A stretch of 36,788 bases of DNA, taken from NCBI RefSeq assembly GCF_002008225.1, contig NZ_MRDH01000028.1:1-36788 (forward strand), in the 5' to 3' direction. Shown here piece after piece: positions 8,959 through 16,857 of this stretch. Both the position numbers and the translations under genes were made by a program. The notes beneath the pieces are model-generated. The model saw nothing but the letters and a program-made list of their open reading frames with translations. It had not been told where the DNA came from and ran no database searches. The first letter of the stretch is position 1, and every line of letters begins with the position of its first letter. This DNA is from Agrobacterium salinitolerans. Lineage in GTDB: Bacteria; Pseudomonadota; Alphaproteobacteria; Rhizobiales; Rhizobiaceae.

Positions 8959-9774
8959 ATGGAGACTGTTTTGACAGGTCGCCTGACGGGAAAACGCGCC
9001 ATTGTTTTTGGCGCAGGATCATCTGGTCCGGGTTTCGGCAATGGCAAGGCTGCGGCCATGCAATTTGCCCGCGAAGGCGCGCGTGTGGCCTGTGTCGACC
9101 TCTCCGTTGACGCGGCCGAGGAAACCGCACAGATCATTCGAGGCGAAGGTTTCGAGGCGATTGCGATTGCTGCCGATGTGACGAAACTCGATTCCGTATC
9201 GGCCACGGTTGCTCGGACCTGCGAGGTCTTCGGCGGCATCGATATCCTGCACAATAATGTCGGCGTGACCCATATGGGCGGCCCGGTCGAGCTGGATGAG
9301 GAACGCTTTCGAGCCTCGGTTGATCTCAATATCGGCTCCGTTTATCGCACCACCAAGGCCGTACTGCCGGTAATGCTGGCGCAAGGCGGCGGGGCCATCG
9401 TCAACATCTCCTCGCTCGCCTCCATTCGCTGGACCGGCTATCCCTATTTTGCCTATTACGCCATGAAAGCCGCCGTAAACCAGGCGACCGTGGCGCTGGC
9501 CATGCAATATGCCCGCCAAGGCATTCGCGCCAATTGCGTTCTGCCCGGAATGATCGATACGCCGCTGATCTACAAGCAGATCAGCAATCAATATGCCTCC
9601 GTCGAAGATATGGTGGCGGCGCGCAATGCCGCGGTCCCGGTCGGGCGCATGGGCGATGCCTTCGATATCGCCCATGCGGCAGTCTTTCTGGCATCCGATG
9701 AAGCCAAGTTCATCACCGGCGTCTGCCTGCCGGTCGATGGTGGGCAAAGCTGTGCGGTGGGAGCGTTCTCCTGA
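8959..9774 (+). CDS. Short-chain dehydrogenase/reductase (SDR)
   Basis: A 271-residue Rossmann-fold NAD(P)-dependent oxidoreductase. The cofactor loop is VFGAGSSGPGFGNGKA, a longer variant of the usual TGxxxGxG. It is followed by NNVGV, the catalytic serine segment NISSLAS, the active-site YYAMK (YxxxK) and LPGMIDTP. It probably oxidises an alcohol or reduces a ketone on the pathway substrate, but the substrate cannot be read from sequence. The ATG at 8959 lacks a ribosome binding site. A TTG at 8971 has GGAG (8961-8964) six bases before it, so the true start may be that TTG, four codons in. The gene ends 1 base before the IclR start codon. Confidence 0.88.
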   Translation: METVLTGRLTGKRAIVFGAGSSGPGFGNGKAAAMQFAREGARVACVDLSVDAAEETAQIIRGEGFEAIAIAADVTKLDSVSATVARTCEVFGGIDILHNNVGVTHMGGPVELDEERFRASVDLNIGSVYRTTKAVLPVMLAQGGGAIVNISSLASIRWTGYPYFAYYAMKAAVNQATVALAMQYARQGIRANCVLPGMIDTPLIYKQISNQYASVEDMVAARNAAVPVGRMGDAFDIAHAAVFLASDEAKFITGVCLPVDGGQSCAVGAFS

Positions 9775-9775
9775 T

Positions 9776-10633
9776 ATGGCCACGATGCTTCCCACAGAAA
9801 GCGACCTGACGGGCGCGCGCGCGGTAGACCGGGCGCTGGGACTTCTATCGATGGTGGGGCGTCATGCCGAACGCGGTGTGGCGCTTTCGGTCATCGTTAC
9901 CGAAAGCGGGCTGAACAAGCCCACGGCCCGCCGCCTGCTGCTGGCGCTGATCCGCGCAGGCCTGGTGGAGCAGGATGAGGAAACGCGGCGTTATTATCTG
10001 GGCGAGGAAGCCTATGTGCTGGGCAGCCTGTCATCGCGCCGTTTCGGCTTGCTGCAGATGGCCCAGGACAGTCTGACGCGCATTTCCCGCCGCACTGAGG
10101 ATTCGAGTTTCCTTTCCGTGCGCCGCGACACGTTTGCACTGTGCCTTTATCGCGAAGAAGGCACCTGGCCGGTGCGCACCCACGCGCTTCAGGCCGGTTT
10201 CGAGCACCCCTTGGGCATAGGCGCGGGATCGCTCGCCATGCTGGCGGCGCTGCCCGACGCCGAGGTGGAAAGCGTCATTGCCGCCAATAGCGGGCTGATC
10301 GCCGCGAACTATCCCGGCATCACGCTTGACGGACTGCACCGCGATGTCGAATTGACGAGAACCAATGGTTATTCGCTCAATCCGGGTCTGATCCTTTCGA
10401 ATTCCTGGGGTATCGGCGTTGCCATCCGAACCCCGGATGGCGCGGTGGCGGGGGCGTTGAGCATTGCCGCCGTCGACAGCCGCATGCGGCCGGAGCGTCA
10501 GCCGGAACTGGCGGCAGTGCTGCGCGAGGAAGTAACCCGCATCGAGACACGCATTGCGGAAATGATGGCCAGCCGCGCCCGCACACGCGGCGAAGGCGAC
10601 GCGAAACGGCAAACAAGGAGAACGAGCAAATGA
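9776..10633 (+). CDS. IclR-family transcriptional regulator
   Basis: A 285-residue regulator. Residues about 15-75 form the N-terminal winged helix-turn-helix (RAVDRALGLLSMV, then SVIVTESGLNKPTARRLLLALIRAG), and the rest is the IclR effector-binding domain (HPLGIGAGSLAMLAALPD, NSWGIGVAIRTPDGAVAGALSIAA). IclR proteins bind short palindromes as dimers or tetramers and sense small pathway metabolites. It starts 1 base after the SDR stop and its last codons overlap the thiolase start (ATGA), so it is embedded in and probably controls this operon. The likely sites are the palindromes at 5655 and 5764. Start ATG 9776 is preceded by GGTGGGAG. Confidence 0.92.
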   Translation: MATMLPTESDLTGARAVDRALGLLSMVGRHAERGVALSVIVTESGLNKPTARRLLLALIRAGLVEQDEETRRYYLGEEAYVLGSLSSRRFGLLQMAQDSLTRISRRTEDSSFLSVRRDTFALCLYREEGTWPVRTHALQAGFEHPLGIGAGSLAMLAALPDAEVESVIAANSGLIAANYPGITLDGLHRDVELTRTNGYSLNPGLILSNSWGIGVAIRTPDGAVAGALSIAAVDSRMRPERQPELAAVLREEVTRIETRIAEMMASRARTRGEGDAKRQTRRTSK

Positions 10634-11799
10634 GCAAAGCACAGATCGTCGGCTGGGCGCACTCGCCTTTCGGCAAATCGGCCCTTGAAAATACCGAGCA
10701 ACTGATGGCCTCGGTCGTGGCGCCGGCCATAGACCATGCCGGCGTCGATGTCGGCGATATAGACGGCATTTTCGTCGGCGTGATGAATAACGGTTTCTCG
10801 AAGCAGGATTTTCAGGGCGCGCTGGTGGCCATGGGCGATGAGCGCCTCGCCTATACGCCCGCCGTGCGTTTCGAGAACGCCTGCTCGACGGGATCGGCCG
10901 CCCTTTACAGCGCCATGGATTTCATCGAGGCGGGACGCGGGCGCATCGCGCTCGTTGTCGGCGCCGAAAAAATGACGGCGCTGCCAACCGCCGAGGTGGG
11001 TGAAATCCTTCTATCCGCCTGCTACCGTGCTGAGGAAGCCGATATTTCCGGCGGCTTTGCCGGCCAGTTCGGACGTATCGCTGAGGCCTATTTCCAGCGC
11101 TATGGTAATCGTTCCGAAGAACTGGCGATGATCGCCGCCAAGAACCATGCCAATGGCGCGGTCAATCCCTATGCCCATATGCGCAAGGATTTCGGCTTCG
11201 ATTTCTGCAACACGGTATCGGATAAGAACCCCTATGTCGCAGGCCCCCTGCGCCGCACCGACTGCTCGCTGATCTCCGACGGCGCTGCCGCCATCATTCT
11301 GGCCGATGAGGAAACCGCAGCGACACTCAACCGCGCCATCGGTTTCAGGGGCCGCAAGCATGTCAATGACATTCTGGCGCTGAGCCGCCGCGATCCGCTG
11401 GCCTTCGAGGGCGCACGCCGCGCCTGGGCAGGTTCGCTGGAACTCGCCGGGGCGACGCTCAACGACCTCTCCTTCGTCGAAACCCATGATTGTTTCACCA
11501 TTGCCGAACTCATCGAATATGAGGCGATGGGGCTGGCGAAGCCCGGCGAAGGCCATCGGGTGGTGCGCGAAGGCACAGCCCTGAAAACCGGGCGTCTGCC
11601 GATCAACCCCTCCGGCGGGCTGAAATCCAAGGGGCATCCGGTCGGGGCGACCGGCGTTTCCATGCATGTCATGGCGGCGATGCAATTGATGGGCGAAGCG
11701 GGCGACATGCAGATCCCCGGCGCCTCGCTCGCCGGTGTTTTCAACATGGGAGGAACTGCGGTTGCCAACTATGTATCGATCATGGAGCGCGTGAAATGA
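10630..11799 (+). CDS. Thiolase-superfamily acetyl-CoA acetyltransferase (SCP-x-like)
   Basis: A 389-residue thiolase-fold enzyme. Key residues are visible: nucleophile Cys85 in ENACSTGSAAL, His286 in ETHDCFTIAEL and His336 in GGLKSKGHPVGATG. The HDCF form in place of NEAF is characteristic of the SCP-x/archaeal-like thiolase branch. Expected reaction: CoA-dependent cleavage of a 3-ketoacyl-CoA to acetyl-CoA (or propionyl-CoA) and a shortened acyl-CoA. It starts in an ATGA overlap with iclR and ends in an ATGA overlap with the ligase gene, so the three are translationally coupled. Together with the ligase and SDRs it points to beta-oxidation-like side-chain cleavage; the substrate is unknown. 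Confidence 0.9.
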   Translation: MSKAQIVGWAHSPFGKSALENTEQLMASVVAPAIDHAGVDVGDIDGIFVGVMNNGFSKQDFQGALVAMGDERLAYTPAVRFENACSTGSAALYSAMDFIEAGRGRIALVVGAEKMTALPTAEVGEILLSACYRAEEADISGGFAGQFGRIAEAYFQRYGNRSEELAMIAAKNHANGAVNPYAHMRKDFGFDFCNTVSDKNPYVAGPLRRTDCSLISDGAAAIILADEETAATLNRAIGFRGRKHVNDILALSRRDPLAFEGARRAWAGSLELAGATLNDLSFVETHDCFTIAELIEYEAMGLAKPGEGHRVVREGTALKTGRLPINPSGGLKSKGHPVGATGVSMHVMAAMQLMGEAGDMQIPGASLAGVFNMGGTAVANYVSIMERVK

Positions 11800-13421
11800 C
11801 GATACATCCTCCGGGCGGGGTTGCGCCTTCGACCACGCGGGTCATGAACCTCTCGCATTTCCTGACCCAGGCTGCGCGCCGCAACCCTGCCGACATCGGC
11901 TTCGTATGGGGTGACAAGAGCTGGACATGGGCTGAAATGGACGCCCGCGTCGATGCGATGGCGATGGCGCTGGTGATCGAATTCGGCGTCAGGAAAGGCG
12001 ACCGCATTCTGGTGCAGTCTTCCAACAACAACCAGATGTTCGAATCCATGTTCGCCTGCTTTCGCGTGGGCGCGGTGTGGGTGCCGACCAATTATCGCCA
12101 GTCGCCCGACGAGGTCGCCTATCTGGCGAAAGCCAGCGGCGCACGCGGCATGATCTGCGCCAGCGCTTTTCCCGAGCATGCAAGGGCCAGCCGTGAGACG
12201 ACCGCGATCAATTTCACCATCGCCATTGGCACGGCCGAATTCGGCGAGGACTACGATACTATCGTGGCCCGTCATCTGGGTCAGAAAGTGAAAAGCGAGG
12301 CGGTGGATCGGGACGATCCCTGCTGGTTCTTCTTCACCTCCGGCACGACGGGCCGGCCCAAGGCTGCGGTGCTGACCCATGGCCAGATGGCCTTTGTCAT
12401 CACCAACCATCTCTGCGATCTGATGCCTGGCACCGGACCGGGCGACGCTTCCATCGTCGTTGCGCCGCTTTCGCACGGCGCGGGCATTCACCAGCTGGTG
12501 CAGGTGGCGCATGGGGCAAAAACGGTGCTTCCGGCCGCGGAAAAGCTCGATGTGCCCGCGGTGTGGGCGCTGATCGAGAAATGGCGCGTCACCAATGCCT
12601 TCACCGTGCCGACCATTCTGAAAATGCTGATCGAAGACCCTTCCGTGGATCGTTTCGATCATTCGTCGCTGCGCTACGTTATCTATGCCGGCGCGCCCAT
12701 GTATCGCGCCGATCAGAAACGGGCGCTCGCCAAGCTCGGCCCGGTGCTGGTGCAATATTTCGGCCTCGGCGAAGTGACCGGCAACATCACCGTGCTGCCG
12801 CCTTCCTTCCACACCGCCGAAGACGGCCCTGAGGCGCGGATCGGCACCTGCGGTTTTGATCGCACCGGCATGGAAGTGCAAATCCAGAACGATGCGGGCG
12901 AGGAGCTTCAGGCCGGTGAAACCGGCGAAATCTGCGTGATCGGTCCCGCTGTTTTCGCGGGTTATTACGATAATCCCGACGCCAATGCCAAAGCGTTCCG
13001 CAACGGCTGGTTCCGCACCGGCGATCTTGGCCACCGCGATGAGAACGGGTTCGTATACATCACCGGCCGCGCCTCCGACATGTATATTTCCGGCGGCTCG
13101 AACATCTATCCGCGTGAGATCGAGGAGAAAATCCTCATGCACCCGGATATCAGCGAAACAGCGGTTCTGGGCGTGCCGGATGCGGTGTGGGGCGAGGTCG
13201 GCGTCGCCGTCTGCGTGGCGCGGGAGGGCGCGGATATCGCCGGCATCGACCTGAAAGCCTATCTCGACGGCAAGATGGCCCGTTACAAGCTGCCGAAAGC
13301 CATTGTGTTCTGGGATGCCATGCCAAAATCCGCCTATGGCAAGATCACCAAGAAGATGATCCGCGAGGAGCTGGAAAAGCGCGGCCAGATGCCGGTTTTC
13401 GAGGAAAAACTGACCGGCTGA
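11796..13421 (+). CDS. Acyl-CoA ligase (AMP-forming, ANL superfamily)
   Basis: A 541-residue adenylating enzyme that activates a carboxylic acid to its CoA thioester via an acyl-AMP. The motifs are complete: P-loop-like FFTSGTTGRPKAAVLTH (about residues 178-195), A5-type YFGLGEVTG, GYYDNPDANAKAFRNGWFRTGDLG, hinge ITGRASDMYISGG, and the C-terminal catalytic lysine in YGKITKKMI. It resembles medium- and long-chain or aromatic acyl-CoA ligases; acid specificity cannot be told. The ATG overlaps the thiolase stop (ATGA). The second SDR gene follows after 31 bases behind a fresh GGGAGGAG. Confidence 0.92.
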   Translation: MTIHPPGGVAPSTTRVMNLSHFLTQAARRNPADIGFVWGDKSWTWAEMDARVDAMAMALVIEFGVRKGDRILVQSSNNNQMFESMFACFRVGAVWVPTNYRQSPDEVAYLAKASGARGMICASAFPEHARASRETTAINFTIAIGTAEFGEDYDTIVARHLGQKVKSEAVDRDDPCWFFFTSGTTGRPKAAVLTHGQMAFVITNHLCDLMPGTGPGDASIVVAPLSHGAGIHQLVQVAHGAKTVLPAAEKLDVPAVWALIEKWRVTNAFTVPTILKMLIEDPSVDRFDHSSLRYVIYAGAPMYRADQKRALAKLGPVLVQYFGLGEVTGNITVLPPSFHTAEDGPEARIGTCGFDRTGMEVQIQNDAGEELQAGETGEICVIGPAVFAGYYDNPDANAKAFRNGWFRTGDLGHRDENGFVYITGRASDMYISGGSNIYPREIEEKILMHPDISETAVLGVPDAVWGEVGVAVCVAREGADIAGIDLKAYLDGKMARYKLPKAIVFWDAMPKSAYGKITKKMIREELEKRGQMPVFEEKLTG

Positions 13422-13452
13422 AGGCCGCAACGCATAACCGGGAGGAGACGGT

Positions 13453-14232
13453 ATGACACAGCAGACGAGAGAGATGAAAGGCGCTGTCGCCATCACCGGC
13501 GGCGCATCGGGTATCGGCTTTTCCACGGCGCAGCTGTTGATGGCGCGCGGCTGGCAGCCATGGCTACTGGATCTCAAGCGTGAGGCGCTGGATGCCGCTT
13601 GCGGAAAACTCGGGATCGATGCCTCGCGCGGCATCGTCTGCAACGTGGCGGATGAGACGTCTATAGAGGAAGCTTTCACCGCCTTGACGGCAGGCGGCGC
13701 GGATCATGCCGTTGATCTGGTGGCCGTCGTCAACAGCGCCGGCATCGGCATCGACAAGCTTTCGGTCGATACCAGCGTGGAAGAATTCCGTCGTATCGTT
13801 GACGTTAATCTCGTCGGCAGCTTCGCCGTGGCCCGCACCGCCGCGCGTTACTGGCTGGATCGCGCAATTTCCGGTTCGATCGTCAATATCAGCTCGGTTT
13901 CCGGCATGTGCGGCAATCGCGGCCGCAGCGCTTATGGCGCTTCAAAAGGCGGCGTCAATCTTCTGACGATGGTTATGGCGAACGAGCTGGGGCAATCAGG
14001 CATTCGCGTCAATGCGATTGCGCCGGGCCCCGTCGATACCCCCCTCACCCAGGCGGTTCATACGGAGAATGTTCGCAGCCAGTGGCACAGCCGCGTTCCC
14101 ATGCACCGCTATGGCAGGACGGACGAGATCGCCTCTGCCGTGGCTTTCCTTGTGTCGGACGACGCGAGCTACATCAACGGACAGGTGCTGGCCGTGGATG
14201 GTGGCTTCATTACCGCAGGGCTTGCAGTATGA
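13453..14232 (+). CDS. Short-chain dehydrogenase/reductase (SDR), second copy in cluster
   Basis: A 259-residue classical SDR: AITGGASGIGFSTAQ (NAD(P) binding), NSAGIG, NISSVSGM with the catalytic Ser, SAYGASKGG (YxxxK) and IAPGPVDTPLT. An Asp (LLDLKRE) at the end of beta-2 suggests NAD+ preference. It probably oxidises a hydroxyl group of the CoA-activated or free intermediate. It differs clearly from the SDR at 8959 in its cofactor loop, so the two likely act on different intermediates. Start ATG 13453 is preceded by GGGAGGAG. Its stop overlaps the start of the PPC-domain gene (ATGA). Confidence 0.9.
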   Translation: MTQQTREMKGAVAITGGASGIGFSTAQLLMARGWQPWLLDLKREALDAACGKLGIDASRGIVCNVADETSIEEAFTALTAGGADHAVDLVAVVNSAGIGIDKLSVDTSVEEFRRIVDVNLVGSFAVARTAARYWLDRAISGSIVNISSVSGMCGNRGRSAYGASKGGVNLLTMVMANELGQSGIRVNAIAPGPVDTPLTQAVHTENVRSQWHSRVPMHRYGRTDEIASAVAFLVSDDASYINGQVLAVDGGFITAGLAV

Positions 14233-15122
14233 CGACAATGCCCCCGGAGGGGCTTCCGCGCAGTATCGTCCATCCGGGGCCGGCAACACCCGAACGTTTC
14301 CGCGTCGTCGGTTGCCACGCCCATCCGGTCAGGCTGAATGCCAGACCCGGTGTCTGCGTCAACGAGGCGATCGCAGAAGCCTTTGTCGAACAGGGTTTCG
14401 ATGGCGGTTATGTCAGACTGAAAAATGTGCCGATGAAGCGGTTGCACTATGTCATGCCCGCGGCCGCCCCCGATGAGGCCCATGCCGCTTGGTATAGCGA
14501 GACATTCTCCATGCCGGGAGGCACGATCATCGATGCCGGCCTGCATATGGGGCGACGCGACGGTCAGCCGTTTCTGCACTGCCATGGTTCGTGGAAAAGT
14601 GCCGAAGGCGTTCTCTCCATGGGCCACCTGCTGCCTTTGGAGTCCGAATTTGCCGGGGAAACACCGCTTGAGGCGCTGGCGCTGGATGGCGCGATCCTGG
14701 ACGTGCAGAAGGACGAGGAAACCAACTTCCCCCTCTTCACGCCCATCCCGCAGCCGCGCAACCGGAAAGATGCAGGGCTCCGGGCGCTGTTATGCACCGT
14801 GCGGCCCAATACCGATATCTGCACGGCGCTTGAAGCCGCCTGCAAACAATTCGACCTGCGGGAGGCCGAGATCAATGGTATCGGCAGCCTGATTGGTGCG
14901 GATTATGAAGACGGAACAAGTCTCACCGCCTATGCCAGCGAAATCCTCATCCGCAATGGCCGCATCCACCCCTCCGCCACGGGTGGCGAACGGGCAATGC
15001 TGGATATTGCGATGGTCGATCTTACCACGCAGATCAGCGGCGGGCGGCTGGTGCGCGGCAAGAACCCGGTCTGCGTCACTTTCGAACTGCTTCTGACCGA
15101 AACACAGGGGGCGGCCGCATGA
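14229..15122 (+). CDS. Tandem PPC/DUF296-domain protein, domains A and B fused
   Basis: A 297-residue protein made of two PPC (DUF296)-like domains. Domain A (about 25-170) contains LHCHGSWKSAEGVLSMGH, giving His117, His119 and His133 in the HxH-x13-H spacing that binds metal in bacterial PPC proteins. Domain B (about 180-292) has the same fold signature (INGIGSLIGA, then SGGRLVRGKNPVCVTFELLL), but Met257, Asp259 and Arg273 stand at the histidine positions. There is no AT-hook, so the DNA-binding label often given to this family is not supported. The start is the ATGA overlap with the SDR gene; the frame also extends upstream inside that gene. Its co-transcription with CoA-pathway enzymes suggests a metabolic, perhaps hydrolytic or lyase, role, but the function is unknown. 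Confidence 0.8.
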   Translation: MTTMPPEGLPRSIVHPGPATPERFRVVGCHAHPVRLNARPGVCVNEAIAEAFVEQGFDGGYVRLKNVPMKRLHYVMPAAAPDEAHAAWYSETFSMPGGTIIDAGLHMGRRDGQPFLHCHGSWKSAEGVLSMGHLLPLESEFAGETPLEALALDGAILDVQKDEETNFPLFTPIPQPRNRKDAGLRALLCTVRPNTDICTALEAACKQFDLREAEINGIGSLIGADYEDGTSLTAYASEILIRNGRIHPSATGGERAMLDIAMVDLTTQISGGRLVRGKNPVCVTFELLLTETQGAAA

Positions 15123-15139
15123 GTTGCGCCGTGCAACTC
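15121..15139. terminator. Hairpin between convergent PPC genes
   Basis: A perfect 7-bp stem gagttgc (15121-15127) with gcaactc (15133-15139) fills the 38-base gap between the convergent operons. There is no T-run, so it would be a weak bidirectional terminator or an mRNA end-stabiliser. Confidence 0.5.
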
Positions 15140-15160
15140 CACCGCCCGCCTTACCGTACC

Positions 15161-15568
15161 TCACGCCGCCTGCGGTTTCTCCACAGGCAACCATTCTTCC
15201 AGCGTCACCTCGAAGGTCATGCATACGGGATTGGCGCCGGCAATGAAGGGACCGCCGTAAACCGCGCCATCGGTATCGGCAACAACGCCGGTCAGCGCGG
15301 CGCGCAGCGAACCATCTGGCTGGGCGCGCACCTCGCCGGCAATCGAAACGATTTCAACGGCAGGACCGTTTATCTGCAAAAACGCGCCGCTGCGGGTGCC
15401 GAGGCACGCATCCACCAGACTGCCCAGCGCGCCGCGCACGAAGGCGTTGCGGAAACCTTCGGCCAGACACAGTTTCTCCACGCCGAGCACGAGATCTTCA
15501 TTGGGTGCGATGCGGGCATAGGCCACACGGCCCATGGAGCCGGATTCGACAGTGTTATGCGTGTTCAT
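15161..15568 (-). CDS. Stand-alone PPC-like domain B protein (no histidine triad)
   Basis: A 135-residue protein equivalent to the C-terminal half of the fused protein at 14229. It shares the order EDLVLGVEKLCLAEGF, VRGALGSLVDA, GPAVEIVSIAGEV and VYGGPFIAGANPVCMTFEVTL; the last stretch lines up with GGRLVRGKNPVCVTFELLL of the fused protein. The three metal-site positions are Ala91, Thr93 and Pro107 instead of histidines, so it is presumably a structural or regulatory partner. Its start codon lies inside the 3' end of the domain A gene (14-base overlap), implying coupled translation and complex formation. Function unknown; the family call rests on visual alignment. Confidence 0.75.
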   Translation of the reverse strand: MNTHNTVESGSMGRVAYARIAPNEDLVLGVEKLCLAEGFRNAFVRGALGSLVDACLGTRSGAFLQINGPAVEIVSIAGEVRAQPDGSLRAALTGVVADTDGAVYGGPFIAGANPVCMTFEVTLEEWLPVEKPQAA

Positions 15569-16121
15569 CGGCGCGCTCCGTGCGGTTTCTGGGTTGAAGA
15601 AGGGGAATATTGGTTTCGGGATCGAAGGCCTGCTGCAGCACGAAACTGTCGAGCGAAGTCACAAGTGCGGAAATGCCGCCTTCTCCGACGATACAGGATT
15701 CTGTCAGCAAATGGCCGCCTTTGACCACACCCGCCGCAGTCCGCATGGCGGCATGACAATGCACGATCGGCTCGTCCTTCATGCTCCGCCCCAGCGTGGC
15801 ATTGCCGAAAACCAGCCAGGCCGCCCCCGCGTCGATGGGTTTCGTATAGGCGATGACCGCCCTGCCGGAAGGATCGGGTGGGGCCACGCAATAGGACAGG
15901 ATGTCGAAATAACCGCCAAGAATGGTCAAAGAGGCATTTTCGATGCCGTTTGCGGCCAAAGACCGCACGATGCCATCGTAAAGGCTGCACCCCGGCGCGA
16001 TGAACAGCCGCATATGGCGCGCAGACGGCGAGCGCAGGCTGTTGATGCGCACCGGCGAAGAAATACCGGGATGTATCAGCGTTCTCGGCCTTGGAAAATG
16101 CTGTTGCCGTGTGGGTGCCAT
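15555..16121 (-). CDS. Stand-alone PPC/DUF296 domain A protein with HxH-x13-H site
   Basis: A 188-residue protein equivalent to the N-terminal half of the fused protein at 14229. It shares an N-terminal IHPG element (IVHPG in the other), HCHAAMRTAAGVVKGGHLL (His121, His123, His137; HxH-x13-H), and a closing DPETNIPLLQPRNR that parallels DEETNFPLFTPI...QPRNR. The retained histidines suggest a metal site. Start ATG 16121 is supported by GGGAGGAG six bases upstream; the frame runs on to 16262 without such a signal. It is the first gene of the leftward pair and is divergent from an Lrp-type regulator. Most likely it forms a complex with the 135-residue protein; the reaction is unknown. Confidence 0.78.
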   Translation of the reverse strand: MAPTRQQHFPRPRTLIHPGISSPVRINSLRSPSARHMRLFIAPGCSLYDGIVRSLAANGIENASLTILGGYFDILSYCVAPPDPSGRAVIAYTKPIDAGAAWLVFGNATLGRSMKDEPIVHCHAAMRTAAGVVKGGHLLTESCIVGEGGISALVTSLDSFVLQQAFDPETNIPLLQPRNRTERADEHA

Positions 16122-16282
16122 GCCTGCTCCTCCCTGCTGCCTGTACCTTGCAGTACGGTACTCAAAGACCAGCCAAAGGTGCTTTCGAATGGCGGCGCCA
16201 AAATGCCCTTCGGAAAACACTTCTTTCGCGAGCGACCCCACGGACGGCAGATTTTTTTGCAATATATTTCAGGGAGACCGGC
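16122..16282. promoter_or_regulatory. Divergent promoter region between the split PPC pair and the Lrp-type gene
   Basis: 160 bases between divergent starts, presumably holding both promoters. GTAC occurs three times within 19 bases (16143-16161), including an odd palindrome agtac-g-gtact (16152-16162), and an AT-rich stretch lies just before the regulator's ribosome binding site. Lrp/AsnC proteins commonly bind such divergent regions, but no consensus site is recognisable. Confidence 0.45.
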
Positions 16283-16768
16283 ATGACGAAGCCGCTGGAC
16301 AGAATTGACCGCAAAATATTGCGGGCCCTGCTGGAGAACGGCAGGCTGAGCAATACGGAGCTATCGGAAAAGGTGGGGCTGTCGCCCAGCCCTTGCTGGC
16401 AGCGCGTCAAGCGGCTGGAAGACGAAGGGGTCATTCGCGGTTATACCGCCATTCTCGATCAGGCCCATCTGGGGCTGACCGAAACGGTGATCATCGAGAT
16501 CATGCTGGACCGCCACGACGATGAGGTTCTGGAACGTTTCGGTGAAGCCATGGCCGCTCTTCCCGAAGTCTTGGAAGCCTATCTGACAACCGGCGAATAT
16601 GATTATCTCATCAAGGTGGCGGTGGCGGGAACCGCGGGCTACGAGCAGTTTCTGCGCCGCAAGCTTTACAAGATCGAGGGTGTGCGCCACTCCCGCTCCT
16701 GTTTCGCGCTTAAATGCCTCAAGCACACATTGTCAGTCGTCCCCGATGCCGGGCCTCCGTCTGCCTGA
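16283..16768 (+). CDS. Lrp/AsnC-family transcriptional regulator
   Basis: A 161-residue regulator. The N-terminal helix-turn-helix is LDRIDRKILRALLENGRLSNTELSEKVGLSPSPCWQRVKRLEDEGVI (residues about 4-50), followed by the alpha-beta RAM ligand-binding domain with VLEAYLTTGEYDYLIKVAV. Lrp/AsnC proteins form octamer-like disks and usually respond to amino acids or related small molecules. It starts at ATG 16283 behind AGGGAG; the frame continues upstream through the promoter region without support. It is divergent from the split PPC genes, so these are its most likely target, in addition to its own gene. Confidence 0.93.
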   Translation: MTKPLDRIDRKILRALLENGRLSNTELSEKVGLSPSPCWQRVKRLEDEGVIRGYTAILDQAHLGLTETVIIEIMLDRHDDEVLERFGEAMAALPEVLEAYLTTGEYDYLIKVAVAGTAGYEQFLRRKLYKIEGVRHSRSCFALKCLKHTLSVVPDAGPPSA

Positions 16769-16857
16769 ACGGGTCTGGACAGATACGGGAATGGCGCGGT
16801 GGAGAGATTTTCGCACCTTGCCAACCTTTGAAACCATTCCGACAGGCGGCTTTTGCG

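Noticed and set aside
11769..13679. 636-codon minus-strand open frame
   Set aside because: It is antisense to the acyl-CoA ligase, whose motifs are complete. Long antisense frames are common in GC-rich coding DNA.
14229..16121. Reading the PPC/DUF296 proteins as DNA-binding regulators
   Set aside because: No AT-hook (RGRP-type) motif is present, and the operon context is metabolic; regulators of the cluster are clearly IclR and Lrp types.
15161..16121. The split PPC pair as a frameshifted pseudogene of the fused form
   Set aside because: The two genes overlap by 14 bases, the upstream gene has a strong ribosome binding site, and each protein has its own intact termini, which fits coupled genes rather than a broken one.
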